From SZUA-430 sp964646885 (lineage in GTDB: Bacteria > Pseudomonadota > Alphaproteobacteria > Micropepsales > Micropepsaceae): 64,000 nt of DNA. Positions 40,369 through 49,158 of this stretch are shown here, piece by piece. The position numbers were made by a program, and so were the translations under genes. Positions within the stretch are counted from its first letter, which is position 1, and each line of letters starts with the position of its first letter. The stretch covers positions 32,631 to 96,630 of the forward strand of contig CAZYFM010000002.1 of assembly GCA_964646885.1 (NCBI GenBank), in the 5' to 3' direction. The notes beneath the pieces were generated by a model. It saw only the letters and a list, made by a program, of their open reading frames with translations, did no database searches and was not told where the DNA came from.

Positions 40369-41910
40369 ATGGAACAGCTAACTGGTCTCGACTCTGCGTT
40401 CCTCTATCTGGAAACGCCGCGCACGCCGATGCACATCGGATCCATCGCCATCTACGACCCGTCGACGGCTCCGAACTCGTTCGTGAGGTTCAAGGACATC
40501 CTGAACTTCATCGAGTCACGCCTCCACCTGGCCAAGAGCTTCCGTCGCAAGCTCGCGAATGTTCCGCTGAGCCTCGATTATCCGTACTGGATCGACGACC
40601 CGGACTTTGACCTTGAGTACCACGTCCGCCACATCGCGCTGCCGCAACCGGGCGACTGGCGCCAGCTCTGCATCCAGGCCGCGCGTCTCCATTCGCGCCC
40701 GGTTGATCTTTCGAAGCCGCTCTGGGAATTCACGGTCATCGAAGGCCTGAACAATGTTCCGGGCGTGCCGAAGGGCTCATACGCGATCGTGTCCAAGATC
40801 CATCACGCCGCAATTGATGGCGTGTCAGGCGTGGACATCACGAACGCAGTCCACTCGCTCGATCCGGCCGGCGCGGTCGCGGGTCCGGAAAAACCCTGGA
40901 TCCCCGAGCGCACACCGACGTCGCTTGAACTGCTGCTGCGCGCACAGGTCAATGCCCTGGGAACGCCGCTGCGCCTTGCGCGGACCGTCGCCAAATCCGC
41001 TCCGGGCATCGCAAAGATGGTTGGTGGCCTTGCACGGGGCCGCCTCCACACCACCGGCAGCGTTCCGCGTACGCGCTTCAACGGTTCGGTCACGATGAAC
41101 CGCGTCGTCGACGGACGCGACTTCTCGCTCGCGGAGATCAAGGAAATCCGGACGCGCCTCGAAGGTGCCACCGTCAACGACGTGATCGTCGCTGTGATCG
41201 GCGGCGCAATGCGCAAGTATCTCAAGTCGATCAACGAGCTCCCGCGGGAATCGCTGGTCTGCATGGCACCCATTTCCGTTCGCACACCCGGCGAGAAAAA
41301 CACCCTCGGCAACCAGGTGAGCGCGATGACGATCCCGATCGGCACACATATTGCCGATCCGTTCGGCCGCCTGCAGTTCGTGAACGAAGAGGCTGCCAAC
41401 TCCAAGGCACTCACCAATGCCGTGGGCGCCCGCCAGCTGTCCGAGTACTCGAGCTTCATGCCTTCCACCCTTTCAGGGCTTGCGGCACGACTTTACGTCC
41501 GTTGGGGCCTCGCCAATCGCGTGGCACCGATGTTCAACACGGTCATCACCAACGTGCCCGGCCCGCCGGTCCCGCTCTACATGAACGGCGCGCGCCTCGT
41601 CACGCAGTACGGGCTCGGTCCGGTTTTCGAAGGCGTCGGCATCTTCCACGCAGTTCTGAGCTATTGCGGAAGCATCACCGTCACCTTCACGTCCGACCGC
41701 AGCCTCATGCCGGATCCCGAGCGCTATGCGAACTGCCTCCAGGAGTCCTTCGAGGAAATGAAGGCCGCAGCGCTGAAGCGACCGATCCCGGCGCCGAAGC
41801 CCAAGCCTGTTCCGGAAGCGCAACCGGCTGCGGAAGCAGCGCCGGAACCGCGCAAGTCCCGTCCGCGCAAGCGCAAGCCGAAGCTGACGGTCGTGTCGGC
41901 AGCGGAATAG
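40369..41910 (+). CDS. Wax ester synthase/diacylglycerol acyltransferase (WS/DGAT)
   Basis: 513 residues. The N-terminus QLTGLDSAFLYLETPRTPMHIGS is typical. The catalytic HHxxxDG is HHAAIDG at residues 145-151. The ND-motif region appears as GATVNDVIVAVIGGAMRKYL, and the C-terminal NVPGPPVPLYMNGARL pattern is present. It would join acyl-CoA to a fatty alcohol or diacylglycerol to form wax ester or triacylglycerol at the inner membrane. From about residue 464 a Pro/Lys/Glu/Ala-rich tail ends in a strongly basic patch; this tail is not part of the usual catalytic fold. It is the first gene of an operon with hydrolase, phasin and SDR. Confidence 0.9.
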   Translation: MEQLTGLDSAFLYLETPRTPMHIGSIAIYDPSTAPNSFVRFKDILNFIESRLHLAKSFRRKLANVPLSLDYPYWIDDPDFDLEYHVRHIALPQPGDWRQLCIQAARLHSRPVDLSKPLWEFTVIEGLNNVPGVPKGSYAIVSKIHHAAIDGVSGVDITNAVHSLDPAGAVAGPEKPWIPERTPTSLELLLRAQVNALGTPLRLARTVAKSAPGIAKMVGGLARGRLHTTGSVPRTRFNGSVTMNRVVDGRDFSLAEIKEIRTRLEGATVNDVIVAVIGGAMRKYLKSINELPRESLVCMAPISVRTPGEKNTLGNQVSAMTIPIGTHIADPFGRLQFVNEEAANSKALTNAVGARQLSEYSSFMPSTLSGLAARLYVRWGLANRVAPMFNTVITNVPGPPVPLYMNGARLVTQYGLGPVFEGVGIFHAVLSYCGSITVTFTSDRSLMPDPERYANCLQESFEEMKAAALKRPIPAPKPKPVPEAQPAAEAAPEPRKSRPRKRKPKLTVVSAAE

Positions 41911-41923
41911 CAAGAACCAACCG

Positions 41924-42841
41924 ATGCCCCAGGCCCCAGCCAACAAGCTGATGATCGAGTATCAGGAAACCGGTCCGAAAGACGGACCGGCAGTCCTGAT
42001 GATCATGGGACTGGCTGCGCAGATGACGTTCTGGCCGGATGCAATGATCCGCAGGCTCGCGGATGCAGGTTTCCGGGTAGTCACGTTCGACAACCGCGAC
42101 ATTGGCCTGTCGACGAAGATCCATGGCAAGAACGCCCCTCACCCGGTGGCCCAGGTGGCTGCCCGCCTCGTCGGGCTGAAGCGACTTGCACCATATACGC
42201 TTCACGACATGGTCCAGGACACGATCGGACTGATGGACGTGTTGAAGATCGGGAAGGCCCACATCGTCGGCGTGTCCATGGGCGGCATGATCGGACAACT
42301 GCTGGCAGGCACGCATCCGGATCGCGTCGCATCGCTCACGTCCATCATGTCGGGAACATTGAACCCGCTTCTGCCGGGCCCCAGCCCTCGCCTGCTGGCA
42401 CCGCTGTTCCTCAGCAAGCCGAAAGACAAGTCGCGGCAGGCGCTGATCGACCGTGCCATCCAGATGTGGAGCCTCATCCGCACGCCGGACCCTGACGACG
42501 ATCACAGCGAACTGAAACTGAAAATCGCTAGCGGTTTTGACCGTTCGTATTATCCCTCGGGCGTACGGCGTCAACTGGCCGCAATCATTGCGACGGGTGA
42601 CCTTCGTCCCCATATCAGGAAGATCAAGGCGCCGACGCTTGTCATACATGGCTCGCGTGATCCGCTGGCGCCGTTGTCGGGCGGTCGCGACTCGGCACGA
42701 AACATTCCGGGCGCAAGGCTCGAAGTCATTGAAGGCATGGCACATGACCTGCCGAAAAAGTTTCTGGAACGCATTACGGGACTGATCATCGATCACGTCC
42801 GTTCTGCTCCAGGAAGGACATCACGGCCCGCAGCGGCGTGA
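41924..42841 (+). CDS. Alpha/beta hydrolase of the lipid-storage operon
   Basis: 305 residues, 13 bases after the WS/DGAT gene. The VLMIMGLAAQMTFWP segment forms the oxyanion region, the nucleophile S118 sits in GVSMGGM, the acid is in HGSRDPLAP, and the His is in GMAHDLP. The pattern TFDNRDIGLS is shared by many hydrolases annotated next to bacterial acyltransferases. A lipase or carboxylesterase acting on stored esters would fit the operon. The activity is inferred. The Arg/Ala/Pro-rich last 15 residues are weakly basic. Confidence 0.85.
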   Translation: MPQAPANKLMIEYQETGPKDGPAVLMIMGLAAQMTFWPDAMIRRLADAGFRVVTFDNRDIGLSTKIHGKNAPHPVAQVAARLVGLKRLAPYTLHDMVQDTIGLMDVLKIGKAHIVGVSMGGMIGQLLAGTHPDRVASLTSIMSGTLNPLLPGPSPRLLAPLFLSKPKDKSRQALIDRAIQMWSLIRTPDPDDDHSELKLKIASGFDRSYYPSGVRRQLAAIIATGDLRPHIRKIKAPTLVIHGSRDPLAPLSGGRDSARNIPGARLEVIEGMAHDLPKKFLERITGLIIDHVRSAPGRTSRPAAA

Positions 42842-42874
42842 TGAATGCAGACACAGAGAACGGAGAAGACTGAA

Positions 42875-43315
42875 ATGACGAAAGCTCGCAAGAACACCGG
42901 CCGCTCGAAGGCCAAGACAGAAGCAAAGACCGAAGCAAAGGTCGAAATGAACACATTCCGCACGCCGGTCGTGAAGATCGTCTCGCGGGTCCAGGAAGGC
43001 ATTCGCGAAGCCGGCGACGCGCTGCGCGAAGCCAGCGAGACCATGGGCGACGAAGGCCGCAAGGTTGCGCTGACGCTCGTGAACCACGCCCAGGACAACG
43101 CCGTCTGGAGCTTTGAAGCTCTTCGCGACACGATCCAGGCTGGCAGCTTTGCCGAAGCCGTGAAGGTACAGCAGCACGCGATGACCGAACTGTTCCGCCG
43201 CTCGGTGCGCCAGTTCCGCGAAGTCAGCGAAATCGTCGGAGACAGCTCCACGAAGACGATCCGCCCGATCTCGCGCTTCGTGACATCGCTGCGCGACACT
43301 CGCCGCGCGGCCTGA
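42875..43315 (+). CDS. Phasin-family granule protein with Lys/Ala-rich N-terminus
   Basis: 146 residues from ATG 42875 (GGAGAAGA upstream); an earlier in-frame ATG 42845 is possible. Residues 1-24 are Lys/Ala/Glu/Thr-rich (TKARKNTGRSKAKTEAKTEA). The remainder is a long amphipathic helix pair without Cys or Pro until near the end, with NHAQDNAVWSFEALRDTIQAGSFAEAVKVQ, seen in parts, matching the phasin pattern (…QA.SFAEAVKVQQ…). It coats lipid or polyhydroxyalkanoate inclusions. It is the third gene of the WS/DGAT operon. Confidence 0.8.
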   Translation: MTKARKNTGRSKAKTEAKTEAKVEMNTFRTPVVKIVSRVQEGIREAGDALREASETMGDEGRKVALTLVNHAQDNAVWSFEALRDTIQAGSFAEAVKVQQHAMTELFRRSVRQFREVSEIVGDSSTKTIRPISRFVTSLRDTRRAA

Positions 43316-43342
43316 AGCCGACCTGGTTCTCTGATCTGCACA

Positions 43343-43370
43343 ACCCGCGCGGCAGTCCTGCCGCGCGGGT
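43343..43370 (+). terminator. Perfect 13-bp hairpin after the phasin gene
   Basis: ACCCGCGCGGCAG / CTGCCGCGCGGGT with only TC between the arms, so the real loop is a few bases larger. It lies 27 bases past the phasin stop and 25 before the SDR start. No U-tract follows. It could be a partial terminator or an mRNA stabiliser that raises phasin levels over the SDR. Confidence 0.55.
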
Positions 43371-43395
43371 CTCCCGACAAGGAACGCAAGCTGTC

Positions 43396-44310
43396 ATGGC
43401 AAGCACCCGCAGGAAGTCCGCCACGAAATCCGGCGCACGAAACGGATCTGCAGAAAAGGCCAAGGCACCCGGCCCCGCGAAGATTTCGCTCATGGGCGAG
43501 CGCAAGCTTGGGCGCGTGCTGGTGACAGGCGCATCGGCAGGCATCGGCGCGGAACTTGCCCGGGAGTTTGCATCACACGGTCACTCCCTTGTGCTGGTTG
43601 CCCGCAGCCGGGACAAGCTCGACGCCCTCGCCGGGGAACTCCGTGCGGCTCATGACACCGACTCGCTGGTCATCGAAGCCGACCTGTCAGATTCCGCGCA
43701 ACTCGTTGCGGTCGTGGAGCAACTTCACGACGAGAACATCGACGTCGACATCCTGGTAAACAACGCCGGCATCATTGATGTCGGACCATTTGCCGACGCC
43801 GCACCCGACAAGCTGCAGCAGATCATCGCAGTCAACATTGCGGCGACGACCGCACTCACGTCACTGCTGTTGCCCAGCATGCTGGAGCGCAGGTTCGGCC
43901 GCATCCTGAACGTGTCATCCCTCGCAGGGTTCCAGCCGGTGCCCTCCATGGCCGTCTACGCGGCCAGCAAGGCCTACGTGCTTTCGCTGACGGAATCGCT
44001 GGCAGAAGAACTGAGGGCGACGGGCGTGAGCGTCACGGCACTCTGCCCCGGTTTGACGAATACGAGCATGGTGGCTTCAATCAAGGCGTCCTCGGACACG
44101 GCCAAGTGGACGCCCTCGTTCCTCATTTCCGATCCCAAGTCAGTCGCACGGCAAGCCTACGCCGCTCTGATGATGGGGCAGACTGTAGTGGTGCCCGGAC
44201 TTCCAAACCAGGTGGCAGCCGCATGGAGCCAGGTCACGCCGCGCTGGCTGTTGCGCACGGTCACGGGCTTTGCCGTCCGCCAGGCCGACTGGATGCAGCG
44301 TCGGGCCTGA
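43396..44310 (+). CDS. Short-chain dehydrogenase with basic N-terminal extension
   Basis: 304 residues. ATG 43396 is the first Met and gives a 38-residue Lys/Ala/Ser-rich extension (STRRKSATKSGARNGSAEKA) before the Rossmann fold. An internal Met at residue 33 could also start it but lacks a clear ribosome site. The core has TGASAGIG at 44-51, NNAG, NVSSLAG and YAASK. The sequence resembles the DltE/YqjQ-type SDR group that acts on acyl or keto-acyl chains. It is the last gene of the lipid-storage operon. A role in making the fatty alcohol for wax esters is possible but unproven. Confidence 0.83.
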   Translation: MASTRRKSATKSGARNGSAEKAKAPGPAKISLMGERKLGRVLVTGASAGIGAELAREFASHGHSLVLVARSRDKLDALAGELRAAHDTDSLVIEADLSDSAQLVAVVEQLHDENIDVDILVNNAGIIDVGPFADAAPDKLQQIIAVNIAATTALTSLLLPSMLERRFGRILNVSSLAGFQPVPSMAVYAASKAYVLSLTESLAEELRATGVSVTALCPGLTNTSMVASIKASSDTAKWTPSFLISDPKSVARQAYAALMMGQTVVVPGLPNQVAAAWSQVTPRWLLRTVTGFAVRQADWMQRRA

Positions 44311-44322
44311 CCGGCCACGCCA

Positions 44323-45246
44323 TCAGCCCTTGATGCCGAGGGCCGCCATTGTCTCCGCAACCTTTGCGTTGGCCTTGAGGGCCGCAGCCTGATCGGCTTC
44401 GGCGCCAGCCTTGTCTCCCATGGCCGATCGCACCCTGGACCTGCCGTAGAGAGCATTCGCATTGCGCGGGTCCAGTTCCAGTGCCCGCGAATAGTCATCC
44501 AGGGCCAGCCTGAGGTCGCCCATGCGATGCCTGACAATCCCTCGCGCTTCCCAGTAGGCAGAGACGCGTGAATTGAGGTCAATCGCGCGGTTGCAGTCAT
44601 CGATCGCCGACTTGAAGCGTCCCATCTGGGAGTACGTGACACAGCGTCCGTTGAAGGCGCCCGCGTGATCTCCCATGAGGCGAATGGTGCGGCTGAAGCT
44701 TGTTGCAGCCTGCTTGAGCTTCCCGGTCTTCCTGTAGACGATACCCAGGTCAAAATGCACATCCGCGAAATTGCGGTCGAGTTTCAACGCGCGCTGGTAG
44801 GCGGCGATGGCCTTCTCCGGCTCGCCATTCTCGTCATGCGCGTCTCCCAGGTACTTCAGCGCCATGATCCAGTCCGGCCGCAAGCGAACAGCGTCGGCGT
44901 AGTCCTTCACGGCGTCCGCATACTTCTTCTGGCCATAATAGACGTCACCCCTGCTCAGATAGGCTGAGGCCAGCGTCGGGAAGAGCTTGATCACCTCGGA
45001 GTAGTCGGCAATGGCACCCGCGTGATCCTTGCGGGACGCCCGGGCGGCTGCGCGCTTGCTGTAGGCCGCGCCCAGATTTGTCTGGTCAAGCTTCCCGCGG
45101 GAGATGGCAAGCGAACAGGCCTCGATCTTCTTGTCGAGATCGTATCCGTCGTCGCCCGTGCAACGCTCGAAGTCGGTTTCCGCAGATGCCTGCGCGACAA
45201 ACGACACAGCAAGGATGAGTGCGCAAAGCGCAGGCAGGATCTTCAT
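44323..45246 (-). CDS. Exported TPR protein with about seven repeats
   Basis: 307 residues from ATG 45246, behind GGGG; longer frames add 150 residues of Cys/Arg-rich junk. The signal peptide is MKILPALCALILAVSFVAQA. Two Cys residues, in ERCTGDD and EACSLAI, may bridge. Repeats then run to the end, each near 34 residues, with the canonical W-LG-Y-A-P positions seen as AYLSRGDVYYGQKKYADAVKDYADAVRLRPD and DVHFDLGIVYRKTGKLKQAATSFSRTI, among others. It is a periplasmic scaffold. It is a relative of 15772-16473, with which it shares the signal and Cys layout. Confidence 0.85.
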   Translation of the reverse strand: MKILPALCALILAVSFVAQASAETDFERCTGDDGYDLDKKIEACSLAISRGKLDQTNLGAAYSKRAAARASRKDHAGAIADYSEVIKLFPTLASAYLSRGDVYYGQKKYADAVKDYADAVRLRPDWIMALKYLGDAHDENGEPEKAIAAYQRALKLDRNFADVHFDLGIVYRKTGKLKQAATSFSRTIRLMGDHAGAFNGRCVTYSQMGRFKSAIDDCNRAIDLNSRVSAYWEARGIVRHRMGDLRLALDDYSRALELDPRNANALYGRSRVRSAMGDKAGAEADQAAALKANAKVAETMAALGIKG

Positions 45247-45399
45247 CAGTTTCCCCTGGAACCCGGATCCATGCGTGGCGTTCAGGAACAGCCTGCCACG
45301 ATCCGGACAGCAACGGGGCCTGATATAGCAGTCGCGGACAATCGCTCCAAGCTGGCGCCGACATTGACATTCGATCGCATCCCGTAGCAGGAAGCCCGC

Positions 45400-46068
45400 A
45401 TGAGACTGGCCGCCCCCACAGCACTTCTTGCCAATGCCGAGCCTCCACCGGATTGCACCCTTTGCCCGCGTCTCGTGGAGTATCGCGCCGAAAACCGCCG
45501 GGAGAACCCGGACTGGTTCAATGCGCCGGTACCGAGCTTTGGCAGGATCGACGCAGGCCTTCTGGTACTGGGACTTGCACCGGGCGTTTCCGGGGCCAAC
45601 CGCACGGGCAGGCCCTTCACAGGCGACTACGCCGGAGATCTCCTCTACGCAACGCTCCTCAAGTTCGGCTTTGCGAGAGGCACATACGGGGCGCACGTCA
45701 GGGACGGTCTCGAACTGGTGAATTGCCGCATTTCAAACGCCGTGAGATGCGTGCCCCCCGAAAACAAGCCAACCACTGCCGAAGCAAATACCTGCCGCAC
45801 TTTCCTGAAATCGACGCTAGGCGCCATGGACCGGCTGAAGGTGATTGTCGCTCTCGGACGCATCGCGCACGACAGCGCGGTGCGTGCCCTGTCGTTGAAG
45901 GCCGCGGACGCTCCCTTTGCGCACGCAGCCATTCATGAGCTGAAGGGAGGGCTGACCCTGATCGACAGCTATCACTGCTCCCGATACAACACGAACACCG
46001 GACGGCTGACGCCGGAAATGTTCGAGGTGGTGTTCGATCAGGCCCGCAGCATCATGGCCAGAGCGTAA
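45400..46068 (+). CDS. Uracil-DNA glycosylase, family 5 (iron-sulfur)
   Basis: 222 residues. [4Fe-4S] ligands are C19 and C22 (CTLC) with C117 and C132. Motif A is GLAPG at residues 58-62, and motif B is YHCSRYNTNTGRLT near the C-terminus. In family 5 (UdgB) motif B usually reads YHPSRQNT; here a Cys and a Tyr replace Pro and Gln. The lack of a catalytic Asp/Asn in motif A (GLAPG rather than GEAPG) also fits family 5 rather than family 4. It removes uracil and related bases from DNA. Its end overlaps argC by 17 bases on the opposite strand. Confidence 0.88.
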   Translation: MRLAAPTALLANAEPPPDCTLCPRLVEYRAENRRENPDWFNAPVPSFGRIDAGLLVLGLAPGVSGANRTGRPFTGDYAGDLLYATLLKFGFARGTYGAHVRDGLELVNCRISNAVRCVPPENKPTTAEANTCRTFLKSTLGAMDRLKVIVALGRIAHDSAVRALSLKAADAPFAHAAIHELKGGLTLIDSYHCSRYNTNTGRLTPEMFEVVFDQARSIMARA

Positions 46069-47026
46069 CGCCCTCGAGGCCCGTGGTTTCCGGCAGCCCG
46101 GCCATCAGGTTCGCGTTCTGCACGGCCTGCCCGGCAGCCCCCTTGCCCAGATTGTCACAAGCGCCCATCGCAATCACGAGATTGCGCGCCGGATCGCAGG
46201 CATAGGAAACGAACACGAGGTTGCTTCCGGTCGCCCACTTCGTGTGGGGCGGTTTGTCGGTAACTCGAACAAAGGGCCGATTGGCATAGTAGGTCCGCGC
46301 CGCGTCGAGGCACGCTTCCGTGGTTGCCGCGCCTCTCGCATAGATCGTGGCCATGATGCCCCGCGTCATGGGCGCCAGGTGAGGCGTGAAGACCAGCCCG
46401 TCAGACTTGCCGCCCGAGATCTTTTCGATCGTCTTCGCCATCTCCGGCATGTGCACGTGCTTGATCAGGCCATAGGGCGCAAGGTCCTCGTTCACTTCGG
46501 CATAGCCCATGGTGGACTCGCCGCCGCCCCTTCCCGCACCGCTCACACCGGTCTTCGCATCGATGATGATATTGCCAGGCTCGATCAGGCCACGCGCCAG
46601 CAGCGGAGCAAGCGCTGCGAGCGTCGCCGCCGGAAAGCACCCGGGGTTCGCAACCCGCGTCGCCTGCTTCACCTGGTCGGGCCAGACATCGGCAAGTCCG
46701 TAGGTCCAGCCGTCGACATAGCGATGGTCGCCACCGATGTCGACGATCTTCACGCCGGCCGGAACCTTCGCGAGCGCATCCTTCGACTGTCCGGTGGGAA
46801 GTGAAGCAAAAAGGATGTCGAGTGCGGGCAGGCGCGCCGGATCCCACTTCTCGATCTGCAGGTCACCGAGACGTCCGAGGCCAGGATAGCGCTCGATCAG
46901 GCGCTGACCGACCGACCCCTCGCCGCCGGCGTACACCACCTCGAACGAAGGGTGGGTCGCGCAAAGGCGCAGAGCCTCGCCCCCGCCATATCCGCTAACC
47001 CCCACTATGCCAACGCGCAGCTTCAT
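46052..47026 (-). CDS. argC: N-acetyl-gamma-glutamyl-phosphate reductase
   Basis: 324 residues. The N-terminal nucleotide-binding fold is KLRVGIVGVSGYGGGEALRL. The catalytic Cys130 lies in ANPGCFPAATLAALAPL and the second active-site region is KHVHMPEM. It reduces N-acetylglutamyl 5-phosphate in arginine synthesis. It belongs to the about 310-350 residue class. No other arg genes are adjacent. It ends in a 17-base overlap with the glycosylase gene. Confidence 0.94.
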   Translation of the reverse strand: MKLRVGIVGVSGYGGGEALRLCATHPSFEVVYAGGEGSVGQRLIERYPGLGRLGDLQIEKWDPARLPALDILFASLPTGQSKDALAKVPAGVKIVDIGGDHRYVDGWTYGLADVWPDQVKQATRVANPGCFPAATLAALAPLLARGLIEPGNIIIDAKTGVSGAGRGGGESTMGYAEVNEDLAPYGLIKHVHMPEMAKTIEKISGGKSDGLVFTPHLAPMTRGIMATIYARGAATTEACLDAARTYYANRPFVRVTDKPPHTKWATGSNLVFVSYACDPARNLVIAMGACDNLGKGAAGQAVQNANLMAGLPETTGLEGVTLWP

Positions 47027-47096
47027 TGCACCGGTCCATGATTTGACCCGGGATCATTACTGCGCAAGCAAGGCCCAGTGCAACCGCGGCGAATGG

Positions 47097-47774
47097 TTAC
47101 TCGTAGCGCTCTTCCTTCCAGGGATCGCCGACATTGTGATAGCCGCGCACTTCCCAGAAGCCGGGCTTGTCATCCCTTGAGAATTCGATGCGCCGGATCC
47201 ACTTGGCGCTTTTCCAGAAATAGTAGCGCGGCACGACGACCCGAACAGGTCCGCCATGGTTCCGCGTCAACGGATAACCCTCCCACGAGTGGGCAAGAAG
47301 CACGTCGTCGCTGAGGAACGCCTCCAGCGTCACATTCGTTGTATAGCCATCATGGGAATGAAAGATGACATGGGCGGCCTCGGCCTTGGGCTGCACGAGC
47401 TTGACCATCTCGCGGGAGGATACGCCCTGCCACATGTTGTCATAGCGGCTCCATTTCGTGACGCAGTGGATGTCTGAAAGAACATCCGTCTGCGGCAGGT
47501 TCATGAAGGCGGGAAAATCGAGCGCAGCGGGAAACGAGACGAGGCCATCGATGGTGAGCCGCCACTCTTCCTTCGGAACGTCGGGCTGGATGCCGAGATC
47601 AAGGACGGGCCAGTTTTTGACTTCCTGCTGGCCAGGCGGCAGCCGGTTGGCACGCTGTTCATCAGTCTTGCCCGTGATCAGCCGGCGTTCGCGCGCCCAC
47701 CGCAGCTTCGCTTCCATCAGCTTGCGGTTGATTTCGTTCTTCTGCTCTTCGTTGAACGGCTCCTGGTCGCTCAT
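47097..47774 (-). CDS. Sulfite-oxidase-like molybdopterin-dependent oxidoreductase
   Basis: 225 residues from ATG 47774, 8 bases after smpB. An upstream frame would overlap smpB heavily. The molybdenum-ligating Cys is C104 in IHCVTKWSRYD. NHGGPVRVVVPRYYFWKSAKWIRRIEF, seen in short parts, matches the COG2041 short subfamily (sulfite-oxidase-like oxidoreductase). There is no Tat or Sec signal, so it is cytoplasmic, unlike MsrP. The physiological substrate of this subfamily is unknown. Confidence 0.87.
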   Translation of the reverse strand: MSDQEPFNEEQKNEINRKLMEAKLRWARERRLITGKTDEQRANRLPPGQQEVKNWPVLDLGIQPDVPKEEWRLTIDGLVSFPAALDFPAFMNLPQTDVLSDIHCVTKWSRYDNMWQGVSSREMVKLVQPKAEAAHVIFHSHDGYTTNVTLEAFLSDDVLLAHSWEGYPLTRNHGGPVRVVVPRYYFWKSAKWIRRIEFSRDDKPGFWEVRGYHNVGDPWKEERYE

Positions 47775-47782
47775 GGCCGGCG

Positions 47783-48259
47783 CTATCCCTTGTCGCGCAG
47801 CAGGCGGCCCTTCTCGCGCTCCCAATCCTTTTTCTTTTCGGTATCACGCTTGTCGTGAAGCTTCTTGCCGCGCGCAAGGCCGAGCTCGATTTTTGCCCTG
47901 CCCTTGGCATTGAAATAGGCCTTGAGGGGAACGATGGTCATGCCTTCGCGCTCGACAGACTTGGCGAGTTTCTCCACCTGACGCTTGTGAACCAGCAGCT
48001 TCCGGATGCGCCGGGGCTCATGATTGAAGCGATTGCCCTCGGTGTATTCGGGAATGTAGGAGTTGATCAGGAAGAGCTCGCCGCCCTTGGGCTGCGCATA
48101 GGCCTCTGCGATCGTGGCCTTGCCGCCGCGCAGGGACTTGACCTCCGTGCCTGTCAGCTGGATCCCCGCCTCGATCACTTCGTCAATGTAGTAGTTGAAC
48201 CGCGCCTTGCGGTTCTCGGCGACAATCTTGTTGTCGTCGTCTTTCTTCTTCGCAGCCAT
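47783..48259 (-). CDS. smpB: SsrA-binding protein
   Basis: 158 residues from ATG 48259, five bases after dapA; a longer frame would overlap dapA by about 95 bases. The OB-fold core has ENRKARFNYYIDEVIEAGIQLTGTEVKSLR, seen as RKARFNY and LTGTEVKSLR, then the HEPRRIRKLLVHKRQ stretch. The basic C-terminal tail KKLHDKRDTEKKKDWEREKG is complete. It brings tmRNA to stalled ribosomes. The tmRNA gene itself is not visible in this window. Confidence 0.95.
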   Translation of the reverse strand: MAAKKKDDDNKIVAENRKARFNYYIDEVIEAGIQLTGTEVKSLRGGKATIAEAYAQPKGGELFLINSYIPEYTEGNRFNHEPRRIRKLLVHKRQVEKLAKSVEREGMTIVPLKAYFNAKGRAKIELGLARGKKLHDKRDTEKKKDWEREKGRLLRDKG

Positions 48260-48264
48260 GGCGT

Positions 48265-49158
48265 TCAGTTGATCAGGCCGACACGCGTCATCGCAGCCCG
48301 GATCTTTGCCTTGGATGCCTCGCTGAGCGGCGCCAGGGGCAAGCGGCAGTCGGCTTCGCACTTTCCGAGAAGGCTCAAGGCGTACTTCACCGGCGCAGGG
48401 CTTGTTTCGCAGAACAGTTCCTCGTGCAGGGGCATGAGGCGCTCATGAAGCTCGCGCGCCTTCGCAAGGTCTCCGGCCTGGCAAGCTTTCTGGAAGTCTG
48501 CGCACAGGCGCGGCGCGACATTCGCCGTGACGGAAATGCATCCGACACCGCCATGGGCGTTGAATGCCAGCGCCGTGCCGTCCTCTCCGGACAACTGGAC
48601 AAAGTCCTTGCCGCAGGCAAGCCGCTGCTGCGTCACGCGCACAAGGTTCGCAGTCGCATCCTTCACGCCGACGATGTTTGGCAGGCGCGACAGGCGCGCC
48701 ATCGTATCCACGCTCATGTCGACGGATGATCGCGCCGGAATATTGTAGATGAAGATCGGCAGGCGGGTCGATTCCGCAATCGCCCTGAAATGCAGGTACA
48801 GCCCCTCCTGCGTCGGCCTGTTGTAGTAAGGCGTGACAACCAGCGCTGCATGGGCGCCCAACTTCTGCGCGAGTTGGGTCAATTCAATCGCGTGGTGGGT
48901 GGAGTTCGAGCCCGTTCCGGCGATCACGGGAACCTTGCCCTTGGCGACCTTGACGGAAGCGGCGACGACCGCCGAGAACTCGTCCACCGAGAGGTTCGGG
49001 CTTTCTCCGGTTGTTCCACAGGGAACAAGCCCATTCGTTCCCTCGGACAGCTGCCATTCCAGGAATGATTCAAAAGCCTTGATGTCGACCTTTCCCTCTC
49101 TGAAGGGCGTGATTACTGCGGGAAAAGAGCCCTGAAAGCGGGTAAGGTCGTGTGTCAT
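48265..49158 (-). CDS. dapA: 4-hydroxy-tetrahydrodipicolinate synthase
   Basis: 297 residues. The active-site GTTGESPNLS is near residues 47-56, the Tyr is in FIYNIPARSS, and the Schiff-base Lys is in IVGVKDAT. YNRPTQEGLY is also typical. It condenses pyruvate and aspartate semialdehyde in lysine and peptidoglycan precursor synthesis. It heads the dapA-smpB-oxidoreductase run and is divergent from slt. Confidence 0.95.
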   Translation of the reverse strand: MTHDLTRFQGSFPAVITPFREGKVDIKAFESFLEWQLSEGTNGLVPCGTTGESPNLSVDEFSAVVAASVKVAKGKVPVIAGTGSNSTHHAIELTQLAQKLGAHAALVVTPYYNRPTQEGLYLHFRAIAESTRLPIFIYNIPARSSVDMSVDTMARLSRLPNIVGVKDATANLVRVTQQRLACGKDFVQLSGEDGTALAFNAHGGVGCISVTANVAPRLCADFQKACQAGDLAKARELHERLMPLHEELFCETSPAPVKYALSLLGKCEADCRLPLAPLSEASKAKIRAAMTRVGLIN

